Assembly (NCBI GenBank): GCA_017619275.1
Contig: JAFZSR010000083.1
Span: 1 to 58,314, forward strand
DNA: 58,314 nucleotides
Origin: Prevotella sp.
GTDB lineage: Bacteria; Bacteroidota; Bacteroidia; Bacteroidales; Bacteroidaceae
Direction: 5' to 3'
Positions 26,392-33,692 of the stretch are shown here, piece by piece (the stretch's first letter is position 1; each line of letters opens with the position of its first letter). The notes beneath the pieces are model-generated. The model was not told the origin of the DNA and did not search any database. It was given only the letters and a program-made list of their open reading frames with translations. The position numbers were made by a program, and so were the translations under genes.

Positions 26392-27699
26392 ATGGAAGAA
26401 ACAAATGAACATAAGCAAAGAATGACTACTTCCTCCCTCACAGGGAAGTCGGGAATAGGCCCTGTTTGTTGGCTCCTTTATTATCTCGTGGGGCTCGTAG
26501 TCCTTTTGGCACTCTTGGCAATCAGCATTCATGCCCACCTGCTTTGGCCATCCATCGCCTTGGCTATTGCCCTGCTGTGGCTGTGCGTTTCGCTTTATGG
26601 CCGCGTAGGCCGCTTGCTCTATGCCTACCGCGAGACGGAGCGTGAGAACGAGCGGCTGCATGCCTTGCAGGTCGAGGCCGAGCGACAGTTGCTCTACCTG
26701 CGCCAGCTGACTGAGAATGTCGACACCGCCCTCTTTGTCTGCTCCACCGACGGGCGTATCGACTGGATGAATCAGGCGGCAAAGGAAGCCCTACAGACCC
26801 TCCCCCGACCCCTCCCTGAAGGGAGGGGAATGGATAGTTCTGCCGCTGAAAACGCAATTGGCAAGTCTATATACTCCCCTCCCTACAAGGGAGGGGCCGG
26901 GGGAGGGTCTGGTCGTCTGGGTTCTTCCCTCCCTCCCCATATCCTTCAGGCCATTGCCGATCACGCCGAGGTGGTGGATGGCTGCGCCCTCTCCACCGTC
27001 ATGCTGCGTATCGACGGGCGGCGGCGCCTTGTGGTGGCCATGAAAGATGTCTCCGCGCTGATGCAACGGCAGGAGATGGAAGCGTGGCAGCAGCTCATCC
27101 GTGTGCTCACCCACGAAATCATGAACTCGCTCACGCCCATCATCTCCATCAGCGAGACGCTGAAAGCCTCACCCAGTTGGGAGAGGATGGAAGGGGCCGA
27201 GGCCTTCGCCGTCATCAACCGTCGCTGCCACGCGCTCCTCGATTTCGTGGAAAGCTATCGCCAGCTCACTCGCATCAAGACACCCGAACGGACGACCTTC
27301 CCCGTCGGCGAACTCTTTGAGCATATCACTGGACTCTATCCACAAGTCAAAACCCAAGGCGAGGGCCATTTGACGGCCGACCGTGCCCAACTGGAACAAG
27401 TGCTCATCAACCTCATCAAGAATGCCTACGAGAGTGGTGCCACCTCGGTGGAACTTTCTGTGCTTCAACTCCCCCTGCAGGGTGGGGCAGTGGGTGGGTC
27501 TTCCATTCGCGTGCAGGACAACGGCAGTGGCATGTCGCCCAATGTGCTTGCCAACGCCTTCATCCCCTTCTTCACCACCAAGCCCGCTGGCACCGGCATC
27601 GGCCTCAGCCTCTGTCGCCAAATCATCCTCAAGCACGGCGGCACCATCCGTGTGGAGAGCGAAGAAGGTCGGGGCACCACCTTCATCATACGGCTGTAA
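26392..27699 (+). CDS. Membrane sensor histidine kinase partner of the NtrC-type regulator
   Basis: Phosphorylates the adjacent response regulator. From this start the protein has 435 residues: two membrane helices (about 25-70), a coiled segment, a PAS-like domain (LTENVDTALFVCSTDGRIDWMNQAAKEAL), then the catalytic core with His241 in RVLTHEIMNSLTPI, N-box LINLIKNAYES, DNGSGM, FIPFFTTK and GTGIGLS. Three GC-rich palindromic repeats sit in frame: two form an inverted pair inside the PAS-like region (26795-26910) and one lies in the ATPase domain (27467-27502) between the N-box and DNGSGM. All motifs remain intact, so it is probably functional. The signal sensed is unknown; the two short membrane helices leave almost no periplasmic loop. 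An in-frame ATG at 26365 lies within a repeat and is less likely. Confidence 0.88.
   Translation: MEETNEHKQRMTTSSLTGKSGIGPVCWLLYYLVGLVVLLALLAISIHAHLLWPSIALAIALLWLCVSLYGRVGRLLYAYRETERENERLHALQVEAERQLLYLRQLTENVDTALFVCSTDGRIDWMNQAAKEALQTLPRPLPEGRGMDSSAAENAIGKSIYSPPYKGGAGGGSGRLGSSLPPHILQAIADHAEVVDGCALSTVMLRIDGRRRLVVAMKDVSALMQRQEMEAWQQLIRVLTHEIMNSLTPIISISETLKASPSWERMEGAEAFAVINRRCHALLDFVESYRQLTRIKTPERTTFPVGELFEHITGLYPQVKTQGEGHLTADRAQLEQVLINLIKNAYESGATSVELSVLQLPLQGGAVGGSSIRVQDNGSGMSPNVLANAFIPFFTTKPAGTGIGLSLCRQIILKHGGTIRVESEEGRGTTFIIRL
26795..26910. repeat. In-frame inverted pair of family A palindromes in the kinase gene
   Basis: A reverse copy (26795-26828) and a forward copy (26874-26910) flank a 45-bp spacer. 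The outer ends AGACCCTCCCCC and GGGGGAGGGTCT are inverted repeats of each other. Together they add about 39 residues including PRPLPEGRG and SPPYKGGAGGGSG to the kinase. Confidence 0.82.
27467..27502 (+). repeat. In-frame family A repeat in the kinase ATPase domain
   Basis: CTCCCCCTGCAGGGTGGGG palindrome with GTGGGTGGGTCTT tail, encoding QLPLQGGAVGGSS between the N-box and the DNGSGM loop. Confidence 0.7.
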
Positions 27700-27703
27700 T
27701 CCT

Positions 27704-27737
27704 GTGCACTTTCGCACGCGAGTGAGCGGGGGCGCAC
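27704..27737. promoter_or_regulatory. Paired enhancer-like palindromes upstream of the permease gene
   Basis: GTGCA-CTTT-CGCAC (27704-27717) and GAGCG-GGGG-CGCAC (27724-27737), each one mismatch from GTGCG-N4-CGCAC, with centres 20 bp apart. They lie about 90 and 110 bp upstream of the start expected from the element at 27794-27808, a typical enhancer distance. Confidence 0.68.
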
Positions 27738-27793
27738 GGTATGACAGAATAGCCCGATTTTGCATCTTGCACAGAATCAGTGCCTTGGCTGTT

Positions 27794-27808
27794 TGGCACA
27801 GTTGTTGA
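27794..27808 (+). promoter_or_regulatory. Sigma-54-like promoter of the permease gene
   Basis: TGGCAC-N5-TTGA fits the -24 element and spacing of sigma-54 promoters (TGGCAC-N5-TTGC), but the usual GC at -12 reads GA. It is 63.5 bp from the centre of the nearer palindrome. The predicted mRNA start is near 27820, just before the ATG at 27837. Confidence 0.55.
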
Positions 27809-27836
27809 TTGATAGGAAAGGAACAAAGCAAACAAA

Positions 27837-30224
27837 ATGAAACAAGCATTTCGCATCATCAGCCGCATGAAAGGCTACACGGCGCTGTCGCTGCTCGGCC
27901 TTATCATCTCGCTAAGCGGCACCGTCATCATCAGCCGCTACCTGCATCAGGAGTGGACGGTCAACCACTACATGCCCGATCTCGACCGCACCTACGTATG
28001 CTGCGTGCAATATGTAGGGGATAGCCGATGGATGACGATAGAGACCGACGACCCCAACCAGGAGTCGCATTTCATCTCGCCCGTGAAAAACCAGAGCGAC
28101 GTGGAGTGCTGGACGAACATAGCATTACGCTCCATGTACCCCCTCACACCCGAACATGGCGAAACATTCTATCCCGCTGCCATCTGTATAGATTCAACCT
28201 TCTCGCAGATATTTCCGCTGGAAGCGATGGAGGGGACGGTGGTGCTACGTGTGCCGGGCCAGTGCATCCTGAGCGAGGAACTGGCGTCACGGCTCTTTCC
28301 CGACGAGAGTGCTGTGGGAAAGACCGTCACCGTGGGCGAAGGCGACGTGAACACGGTCATGGGTGTGTTTCGCCAGCCCAGCACCAAGTCGAGCATCCGT
28401 TTCGACATCGCCAACTACGGCGACCCGGAAAGGGATTTCTATGTCCCAACCAACGTCATCTTCGGTGTAGTCAAGCTGCGTGAGGGGGCCGACGTGAATG
28501 CCTATAACGAGCGACAGCCCGAACAGCGACTGGCCATGTTCATCAACCGCCCCATGCGCTATGGTCTGAGACCCTTTACGGAGGAGCTGCAAAAGAAGTG
28601 GGACCGTCACCAGCTGGAAGGTTATGCGAGCTTCGTCCCCCATGCCTCCGCCGCGCACTTATGGATGCTGCTCTTCGTGGCTGTGCTGCTGTTGTTCGTG
28701 GGCCTGTTCAACTTCGTGAACCTATTCGCCGTGATGCGCTCGCACCGCCATCACGAGCTGTATGTGCGCCGCCTCTTCGGAGCCTCGCGCTGGGATGTCT
28801 TCTGCCAGCTCTATGCCGAGACGTTACTGCTTGCCGTGCTCACCATGATTGGCGTGTGGACAGTGGTGGAACTGACGGAGCCGCTGCTCGCCACCTATTA
28901 TAATATCGAGGTGCTGCCACAGTGGAAGTTCGACGTGGGGCTGACGCTTGGAATCGTCTTCATCTTACCTTTGATTTCCTCTATCATTCCCATTCGTCTC
29001 AGTCACCACTCCCTTTGGGAGGGGTTGGGTGTGGGCCTCCAGTTCTTCATCTCCCTCGCCCTGCTCAACGTCAGCATCTACTTTATGCGGCAGTTGAACG
29101 TGATGATGAGCGCCGACCCTGGCTTCCGCACGAAGGGACTGCTCGCGGCCGTCATCTATCCTCCATCCAACCGAGGAATGTGGACGAAGGAGGAATACGA
29201 TGCCATGTTAGAGAAGAGGCGTGGGCAGACAGAGATAGTGAAGCAGCGGCTGAAGGCCTGCCCCTACCTCAAAGGTATTGACGTAGACCTGGATTTCATC
29301 AACGACAGAAATCCCGTCAAGCTCGCCGACGGCGGCAGTATCGACATACTGTACATTACGGGCGGGGCGGCACGCATGTACGACCTGAAACTGATAGAGG
29401 GCATGATGCCCACCGCCGACAGTTTGACGATGCACGACTATTTCTGCGTGGCCAACGAGGCGGCCATCAAGGCACTGGGCATCAAAAACATCGAGACCGA
29501 CCATGTGCAGTTTGCCAATCATATCTGGTGGAATTCCCAAACCGACCGCGACATCAATCCGCCTTACCACATCGTGGGTGTGGTGCGCGATTTCAACACC
29601 GGCCGCCAGTCGGAGCCTGTGCGCCCGATGCTGCTGCTGTTCGATTCATGGCACAAAGACTATCTGTTCGACGCCTACCAGATGGAGGGTCGCAACTACC
29701 TGCTCGACGTGGTCGAAGGGCATGAGGAAGACATCATCCGCGAGCTGAAGGACATCGAGAAGGAATTATTCGGTACCACAGAACTGAAGTACCAATGGTT
29801 GGAGGACCAGCGCAAGGCGCTCTACAAGGAAGACCAGCGCACGGCGCGCATCTTCGTCACCTTCTCGCTGCTGGCCATCGCCGTCACCTGCCTCGGCGTG
29901 CTCGGCCTGATGATGTTCGACGTTCGTCGCCGCTACCGCGAGATAGCCCTTCGCAAGGTCAACGGTGCCACGTTTCGCGACATCGCCCTGCTGCTCTCGC
30001 GCCGCTACCTCATCATCTTCGGCCTTGCGGCCCTGGCCTCGCTGCCCGTCAGCCTGCTCATCATCCATCGGCTCATGGCCAGCTACACCATCTGCACGTC
30101 CTTCGCCTGGTGGATTCCGCTGCTGAGCATCGCCCTCATCCTCGCCCTCTGCGCCCTCACACTCTGGTATCAAGTATGGAAAGCCACACGCATCAAACCG
30201 TATCAAGTACTTAAAGAGAATTAG
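27837..30224 (+). CDS. ABC exporter permease, FtsX/MacB-like
   Basis: A 795-residue inner-membrane permease made of two FtsX-type halves. The first helix is near 15-38 (TALSLLGLIISLSGTVII) and is followed by a periplasmic domain. Helices lie near 278-300, 320-340, 365-385 and 395-415. A second periplasmic domain (about 420-660) follows, then a terminal FtsX core with LLAIAVTCLGVLGLMMFDVRRRYREIALRKVNGA and the last two helices. The YREIALRKVNGAT coupling motif is typical of the family. With the ATPase, TolC and HlyD/MacA-like genes it would form a tripartite exporter of a small molecule or peptide; the substrate is not predictable. A family A repeat lies in frame at 29005-29038 just before a helix. 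It has its own enhancer and promoter. Confidence 0.9.
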   Translation: MKQAFRIISRMKGYTALSLLGLIISLSGTVIISRYLHQEWTVNHYMPDLDRTYVCCVQYVGDSRWMTIETDDPNQESHFISPVKNQSDVECWTNIALRSMYPLTPEHGETFYPAAICIDSTFSQIFPLEAMEGTVVLRVPGQCILSEELASRLFPDESAVGKTVTVGEGDVNTVMGVFRQPSTKSSIRFDIANYGDPERDFYVPTNVIFGVVKLREGADVNAYNERQPEQRLAMFINRPMRYGLRPFTEELQKKWDRHQLEGYASFVPHASAAHLWMLLFVAVLLLFVGLFNFVNLFAVMRSHRHHELYVRRLFGASRWDVFCQLYAETLLLAVLTMIGVWTVVELTEPLLATYYNIEVLPQWKFDVGLTLGIVFILPLISSIIPIRLSHHSLWEGLGVGLQFFISLALLNVSIYFMRQLNVMMSADPGFRTKGLLAAVIYPPSNRGMWTKEEYDAMLEKRRGQTEIVKQRLKACPYLKGIDVDLDFINDRNPVKLADGGSIDILYITGGAARMYDLKLIEGMMPTADSLTMHDYFCVANEAAIKALGIKNIETDHVQFANHIWWNSQTDRDINPPYHIVGVVRDFNTGRQSEPVRPMLLLFDSWHKDYLFDAYQMEGRNYLLDVVEGHEEDIIRELKDIEKELFGTTELKYQWLEDQRKALYKEDQRTARIFVTFSLLAIAVTCLGVLGLMMFDVRRRYREIALRKVNGATFRDIALLLSRRYLIIFGLAALASLPVSLLIIHRLMASYTICTSFAWWIPLLSIALILALCALTLWYQVWKATRIKPYQVLKEN
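29005..29038 (+). repeat. In-frame family A repeat in the permease gene
   Basis: CACTCCCTTTGGGAGGGGTTGG core with GTGTGGGCCT tail, encoding HHSLWEGLGVGL immediately before a membrane helix. Confidence 0.65.
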
Positions 30225-30234
30225 TCGTATGGGG

Positions 30235-30408
30235 AGTTGGTCGTTTGGTTGTTTAGGAATGTTAGTAATTCCCCCAACAACCAATCTCCCAAACGACCAA
30301 ACGACCAATTCCCCAAACGACCAAACGACCAAACGACCAATTTCCCAAACGACCAAACGACCAATCTCCCAAACGACCAAACGACCAATTTCCCAAACGA
30401 CCAAATAA
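30235..30408. repeat. ACGACCAA tandem / inverted repeat tract
   Basis: Many copies of CCAAACGA with CCAATTTCCC or CCAATCTCCC interruptions fill the gap between permease and ATPase genes. A GTCGTTTGGTTGTTTAGG segment at the left end is inverted relative to the rest, so long hairpins are possible. It abuts the ATPase start codon. Confidence 0.85.
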
Positions 30409-30409
30409 A

Positions 30410-31084
30410 ATGATTAAGACCATCAACCTCCAGCGCTCCTTCTATACAGAAGAGGTGCGTACCATAGCCCTCAACGGCGTGAACATCGACATCAACGAAG
30501 GCGAGTTCGTCGCCGTCATGGGACCCAGCGGCTGCGGCAAGTCCACGCTGCTCAACATCCTCGGCCTCCTCGACGCCCCTACCGGTGGGCAGTACCTTCT
30601 GGGCGGACAAGACGTAACAACCCTCAGTGAGCCTGAGCGCGACCGTCTGCGCAAGGGCCTCATCGGCTTCGTCTTCCAGAGCTTCAACCTCATCGACGAC
30701 CTCAGCGTGGAGGAGAACATCGAGCTGCCGTTGTTGTATATGCGTCTCCCGAAGGCCGAGCGCCGCCAGCGTGTTGCCGAGGCCATGCGTCGCATGGACA
30801 TCAGCCACCGCGCCAAGCACTTCCCCCGTCAGCTCTCCGGCGGTCAGCAGCAGCGCGTAGCCATCGCCCGAGCCGTCGTCGCCCGCCCCAAGCTCATCCT
30901 CGCCGACGAGCCAACGGGTAACCTCGACTCACGCAACGGCCGCGAGGTGATGGAACTGCTCAGCCAGCTTCACCAGGAGGGGGGCACCATCGTCATGGTC
31001 ACCCACTCGCAGCGCGATGCCTCCTACGCGCAGCGCATCATCAACCTCAGCGACGGCCAGGTGGTGGCGGAGGTGGAGATGTAG
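30410..31084 (+). CDS. ABC transporter ATPase, MacB/LolD-like
   Basis: The 224-residue ATP-binding subunit that drives the FtsX-type permease encoded upstream. Motifs are all present: Walker [11 protein letters not shown]-loop FQSFNL, signature [14 protein letters not shown], Walker [13 protein letters not shown], and the switch histidine in VMVTHS. The insert after the Q-loop ([15 protein letters not shown]) is typical of LolD/MacB ATPases. The gene follows the permease after a 185-bp tract of simple repeats without a recognisable promoter, so it is probably read through from the permease transcript. Confidence 0.94.
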   Translation: MIKTINLQRSFYTEEVRTIALNGVNIDINEGEFVAVMGPSGCGKSTLLNILGLLDAPTGGQYLLGGQDVTTLSEPERDRLRKGLIGFVFQSFNLIDDLSVEENIELPLLYMRLPKAERRQRVAEAMRRMDISHRAKHFPRQLSGGQQQRVAIARAVVARPKLILADEPTGNLDSRNGREVMELLSQLHQEGGTIVMVTHSQRDASYAQRIINLSDGQVVAEVEM

Positions 31085-31162
31085 TATCTTTTTGCCTATG
31101 TTTAAGAAGATTTAACGGCCTTGGATGTGACAATTCTGCAGTTCAAGTGTATATATTTATAG

Positions 31163-31184
31163 GGGCTGGCCTCCGTGCCAGTCC
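31163..31184 (+). other. Hairpin before the Crp-like gene
   Basis: GGGCTGGC and GCCAGTCC arms around a CTCCGT loop, 23 bp upstream of the ATG. It may be a weak terminator of the ATPase transcript or a translational control hairpin. Confidence 0.35.
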
Positions 31185-31207
31185 TTCATAGTAATATGAC
31201 ATAAGAT

Positions 31208-31780
31208 ATGGAACTGAAATTCGGGTTTAACAGTATTGACCTCCAGGTGCTGCGAGCGTTCTGCGAGCGGGAGGGCGAGCGCATCGTCTATCAGAAGGGC
31301 GAGCAGATGGAGCGCGAGGACGAGCCGGCACAGTGGTTCTGCTTTGTGTTGGAGGGTTGCTTCAAATACACCGTAAGGGGCATCAGCGACGGGAAGGAGC
31401 ACATCACCTGGTTCTCGTTCGAGGGCGAGTTTGCGTGCGACTTTCCAACTTGCCTCTACGGGCGTCCGTCTATGACCACTATCGAGGCGATGCTCAATAC
31501 GCGTGTGCTTCGTGTGAGTGGCAAGCAAATGATTTCGCTGCTTTGTCAGAACATGAAGACGATGGAGCTGCGCAGCCTCATCAGCGAGCACCTGCTCGGT
31601 CAGGCCCGCGCCCGCTATCTGGATTTCCATCGCTCCACCTCCCGCGAGCGCTACGAACTGCTGCTTCGTCGTTGTCCCGGCATCGTAGAGCATCTGCCGC
31701 TGAACGCCATCGCCTCGTTCCTTAACATCACCCCCAAAACCCTCTCGATGATACGCCGCGACATCACCTACGGGCAGTAA
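31208..31780 (+). CDS. Crp/Fnr-family transcriptional regulator
   Basis: A 190-residue regulator with an N-terminal cyclic-nucleotide-binding-like beta barrel (about 20-120, containing FVLEGCFKYTVRG and KEHITWFSFEGEFACDF) and a C-terminal winged helix (PLNAIASFLNITPKTLSMIRRDI). No cysteine cluster of Fnr type is seen, and the residues that bind cAMP in Crp are not clearly present, as is usual for these Bacteroidetes proteins. It sits inside the exporter cluster between the ATPase and tolC genes on the same strand. Whether it controls the exporter or was merely inserted there cannot be told. The operator is unknown. Confidence 0.85.
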   Translation: MELKFGFNSIDLQVLRAFCEREGERIVYQKGEQMEREDEPAQWFCFVLEGCFKYTVRGISDGKEHITWFSFEGEFACDFPTCLYGRPSMTTIEAMLNTRVLRVSGKQMISLLCQNMKTMELRSLISEHLLGQARARYLDFHRSTSRERYELLLRRCPGIVEHLPLNAIASFLNITPKTLSMIRRDITYGQ

Positions 31781-31858
31781 TCCTTTACACGGGTAAAGAC
31801 TTGCGCCTCCAGCGGTCACTTTTCATACTTTACAGACGGTTTTTCCCGAAGATTGTTG

Positions 31859-31866
31859 TACTTTTG
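31859..31866 (+). promoter_or_regulatory. Promoter -7 element of a possible small RNA
   Basis: TACTTTTG matches TAnnTTTG. A terminator follows within 90 bp (31916-31948). No clear TTTG -33 box is seen. Confidence 0.45.
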
Positions 31867-31872
31867 CACTCA

Positions 31873-31948
31873 GTGAGACTATCCATAAGTCTCTCTCGTT
31901 ATGTAAGTTTAACCGGCAGCATCCGTCGGGATGACGGGTGCTGCTTTT
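31873..31948 (+). ncRNA. Candidate 76-nt terminated transcript
   Basis: From the predicted start near 31873 the RNA would have a GAGACT/AGTCTC hairpin (31875-31893), an unpaired stretch with an ATGTAA start-stop (31901-31906), and a 12-bp terminator hairpin (31916-31927 with 31933-31944) followed by TTTT. It could be a small RNA or a leader of what once followed. Nothing in the sequence names a target. Confidence 0.35.
31916..31948 (+). terminator. Intrinsic terminator
   Basis: GCAGCATCCGTC pairs with GACGGGTGCTGC (one G-U pair), loop GGGAT, followed by four T. Confidence 0.65.
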
Positions 31949-32087
31949 AGAAAAGTTTAACGGCCAACGTGCAAGATTCCCCGACGACCTTGCGGGCGAC
32001 AACATCCTTCGCTTCAAAAACTTTCCGTTCAAAAACAATGGAGTCTGGACGGAATACCAGAAGGGCGACGCGGAGCCAAATTTCTAA
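31938..32087 (+). pseudogene. Possible coding remnant or short ORF
   Basis: An open frame of 49 codons from a GTG, preceded in frame by a stop (TGA 31932-31934), encoding a plausible mixed sequence with RFPDDLAGDNILRFKNF and NGVWTEYQKGD. It has no ATG and begins inside the terminator hairpin, so it may be the 3' end of a decayed gene. I do not recognise the product. A chance open frame is also possible. Confidence 0.22.
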
Positions 32088-32129
32088 GTGTTTTTCTTTG
32101 TAGCTTTTCTCGCATACGCACAGAAGGAT

Positions 32130-32163
32130 GTGCGGATGTGCACAGACGCGTGCGGATATGCAC
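32130..32163. promoter_or_regulatory. Paired enhancer-like palindromes upstream of the tolC-like gene
   Basis: GTGCG-GATG-TGCAC (32130-32143) and GTGCG-GATA-TGCAC (32150-32163), centres 20 bp apart, as in the two other pairs. A weaker third site (TCTCG-CATA-CGCAC, 32108-32121) lies 22 bp further upstream. Confidence 0.7.
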
Positions 32164-32218
32164 GGGAGGCGGGGAAAGGGAATGCAACATATTGCAGGGA
32201 ATCAGTGAGATAGGCGTT

Positions 32219-32233
32219 TGGCATGGATTTTGA
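32219..32233 (+). promoter_or_regulatory. Sigma-54-like promoter of the tolC-like gene
   Basis: TGGCAT-N5-TTGA, 62.5 bp after the nearer palindrome centre, nearly the same geometry and the same GC-to-GA change at -12 as before the permease gene. Confidence 0.55.
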
Positions 32234-32263
32234 AACATTTGGGATGTAAAGACCAAATGTGAA

Positions 32264-33688
32264 ATGAACGCCAGGAAGATTCTTCTGATAATTGTTGGCT
32301 CGGTCGTGACGGCGGCAAAGGCCCAGACCGACTCGTTGCGGCTGACGCTCGGCGAGGCGATAGCGCTGGCGCAACAGCAGTCGAGCGACGCGCTGGCGGC
32401 ACGCCACTCGTTGGAGGCGGCGGAGTGGAGCTACCGCTATCATAAAGCCAACTTCCTGCCGTCGGTGACGCTGAGCAGCTCGCCCTCGCTGAACCGACAA
32501 CTGAACAGCATCACGCAGCCCGATGGTACCAATGTTTTTGTGCGGCAGAACCAGCTGAGTTCCGACCTCGCGCTGAGCATCTCGCAGAACGTGACGCTGA
32601 CTGGCGGCACCTTGTTCGTGCGCAACAACCTGCAGCGAATCGACGAGTTTGAACAGCGGACACACGGCTACAGCAGCGTGCCCTTCTCCATCGGTTACCA
32701 GCAGAACCTCTTTGGCCATAACAGCTTGCGATGGGCACGACGCACGGAGCCACTGCGCTATCGGCTCGCCCGCAAGCAGTATGCGGAGACGATGGAGCTG
32801 GTGGCCTCGCGTACGAGTACTTATTTCTTTATGCTGGCCGCAGCGCAGACCGACCTGGAGATTGCGCAGCAGAATTTCGCTGTGAGCGATACGCTGCTCA
32901 GCTACGCCCGTCGGCGCTACGAGCGGGGCAGCATCACGGAGAACGAGATGTTGCAGTTGGAAGTGGGCAAACTGACGGAGGAGACGAACCGCCTGAATGC
33001 CGAGGCGGAGGTGGAGGACGCCATGCAGACGCTGCGCTCCTACCTCGGCATCAAGACGCCGGTGGCGATAGCCGTCGTGCCCGACACGCTCATCAACCAC
33101 GACACAGTGGACGCCGACGAGGCGCTGCAGTTGGCCTTGGCGAACAACCCCGACCCTGAGCAGTTGCGGTTGAACGTCATGGAAAGCGAGAGCGCGCTGT
33201 CGTCGGCCAAGGCCAATCGCGGCCTCAAGGCCGACCTCTACATGCAGTTCGGCCTCTCGCAAAAGGGCACCACGCTGAAGGAGGCTTTCACGCAACCGCT
33301 GAACCAGCAGTATGTGAGCCTGACGTTGTCGTTGCCCCTGCTAGACTGGGGGCGCGGCAAGGGGCAGGTGCGCGTTGCGAAGTCGCGACTGGAGCTGACG
33401 CAGACGCAGAGCGAACAGGCCATGCAGGACTTCCAGCTGAACGTGCAGAAGATGGTGCGGCAGTACAACTTGCAGGCCCATCGCGTCGGCATCGCTGCGC
33501 GCACTCGCGAGACGGCCTTGCGCCGATACGAGGTGGCGCGATGGCTCTATCTGCAAGGCCGCACCAGTCTGCTGGAGTTCAACGCCAGCATCAGCGAGAA
33601 GGACAATGCCCAACGCGCCTTCATCGCCGCCCTGCAGACCTACTGGAGTCTGTACTATGGATTGAGAAGTCTCACACTAACCCCTTAA
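32264..33688 (+). CDS. TolC-family outer-membrane efflux protein
   Basis: A 474-residue outer-membrane channel for the exporter. It has a signal peptide (MNARKILLIIVGSVVTAAKA) and two repeated halves with long coiled helices. The family pattern is visible in LRLTLGEAIALAQQQSSDALAARHSLEAAEWSYRYHKANFLPSVTLSSSPSLN, in GYQQNLFGHNSLRWAR, and in the second half LSLPLLDWGRGKGQVRVAKSRLELTQTQ and LQGRTSLLEFNASISEKDNAQRAFIAALQTYWSLYYGLRSLTL. Length is normal. The adaptor gene starts 4 bp downstream. The enhancer and sigma-54-like promoter upstream place it under the NtrC-type regulator together with the permease. Confidence 0.92.
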   Translation: MNARKILLIIVGSVVTAAKAQTDSLRLTLGEAIALAQQQSSDALAARHSLEAAEWSYRYHKANFLPSVTLSSSPSLNRQLNSITQPDGTNVFVRQNQLSSDLALSISQNVTLTGGTLFVRNNLQRIDEFEQRTHGYSSVPFSIGYQQNLFGHNSLRWARRTEPLRYRLARKQYAETMELVASRTSTYFFMLAAAQTDLEIAQQNFAVSDTLLSYARRRYERGSITENEMLQLEVGKLTEETNRLNAEAEVEDAMQTLRSYLGIKTPVAIAVVPDTLINHDTVDADEALQLALANNPDPEQLRLNVMESESALSSAKANRGLKADLYMQFGLSQKGTTLKEAFTQPLNQQYVSLTLSLPLLDWGRGKGQVRVAKSRLELTQTQSEQAMQDFQLNVQKMVRQYNLQAHRVGIAARTRETALRRYEVARWLYLQGRTSLLEFNASISEKDNAQRAFIAALQTYWSLYYGLRSLTLTP

Positions 33689-33692
33689 GAAG

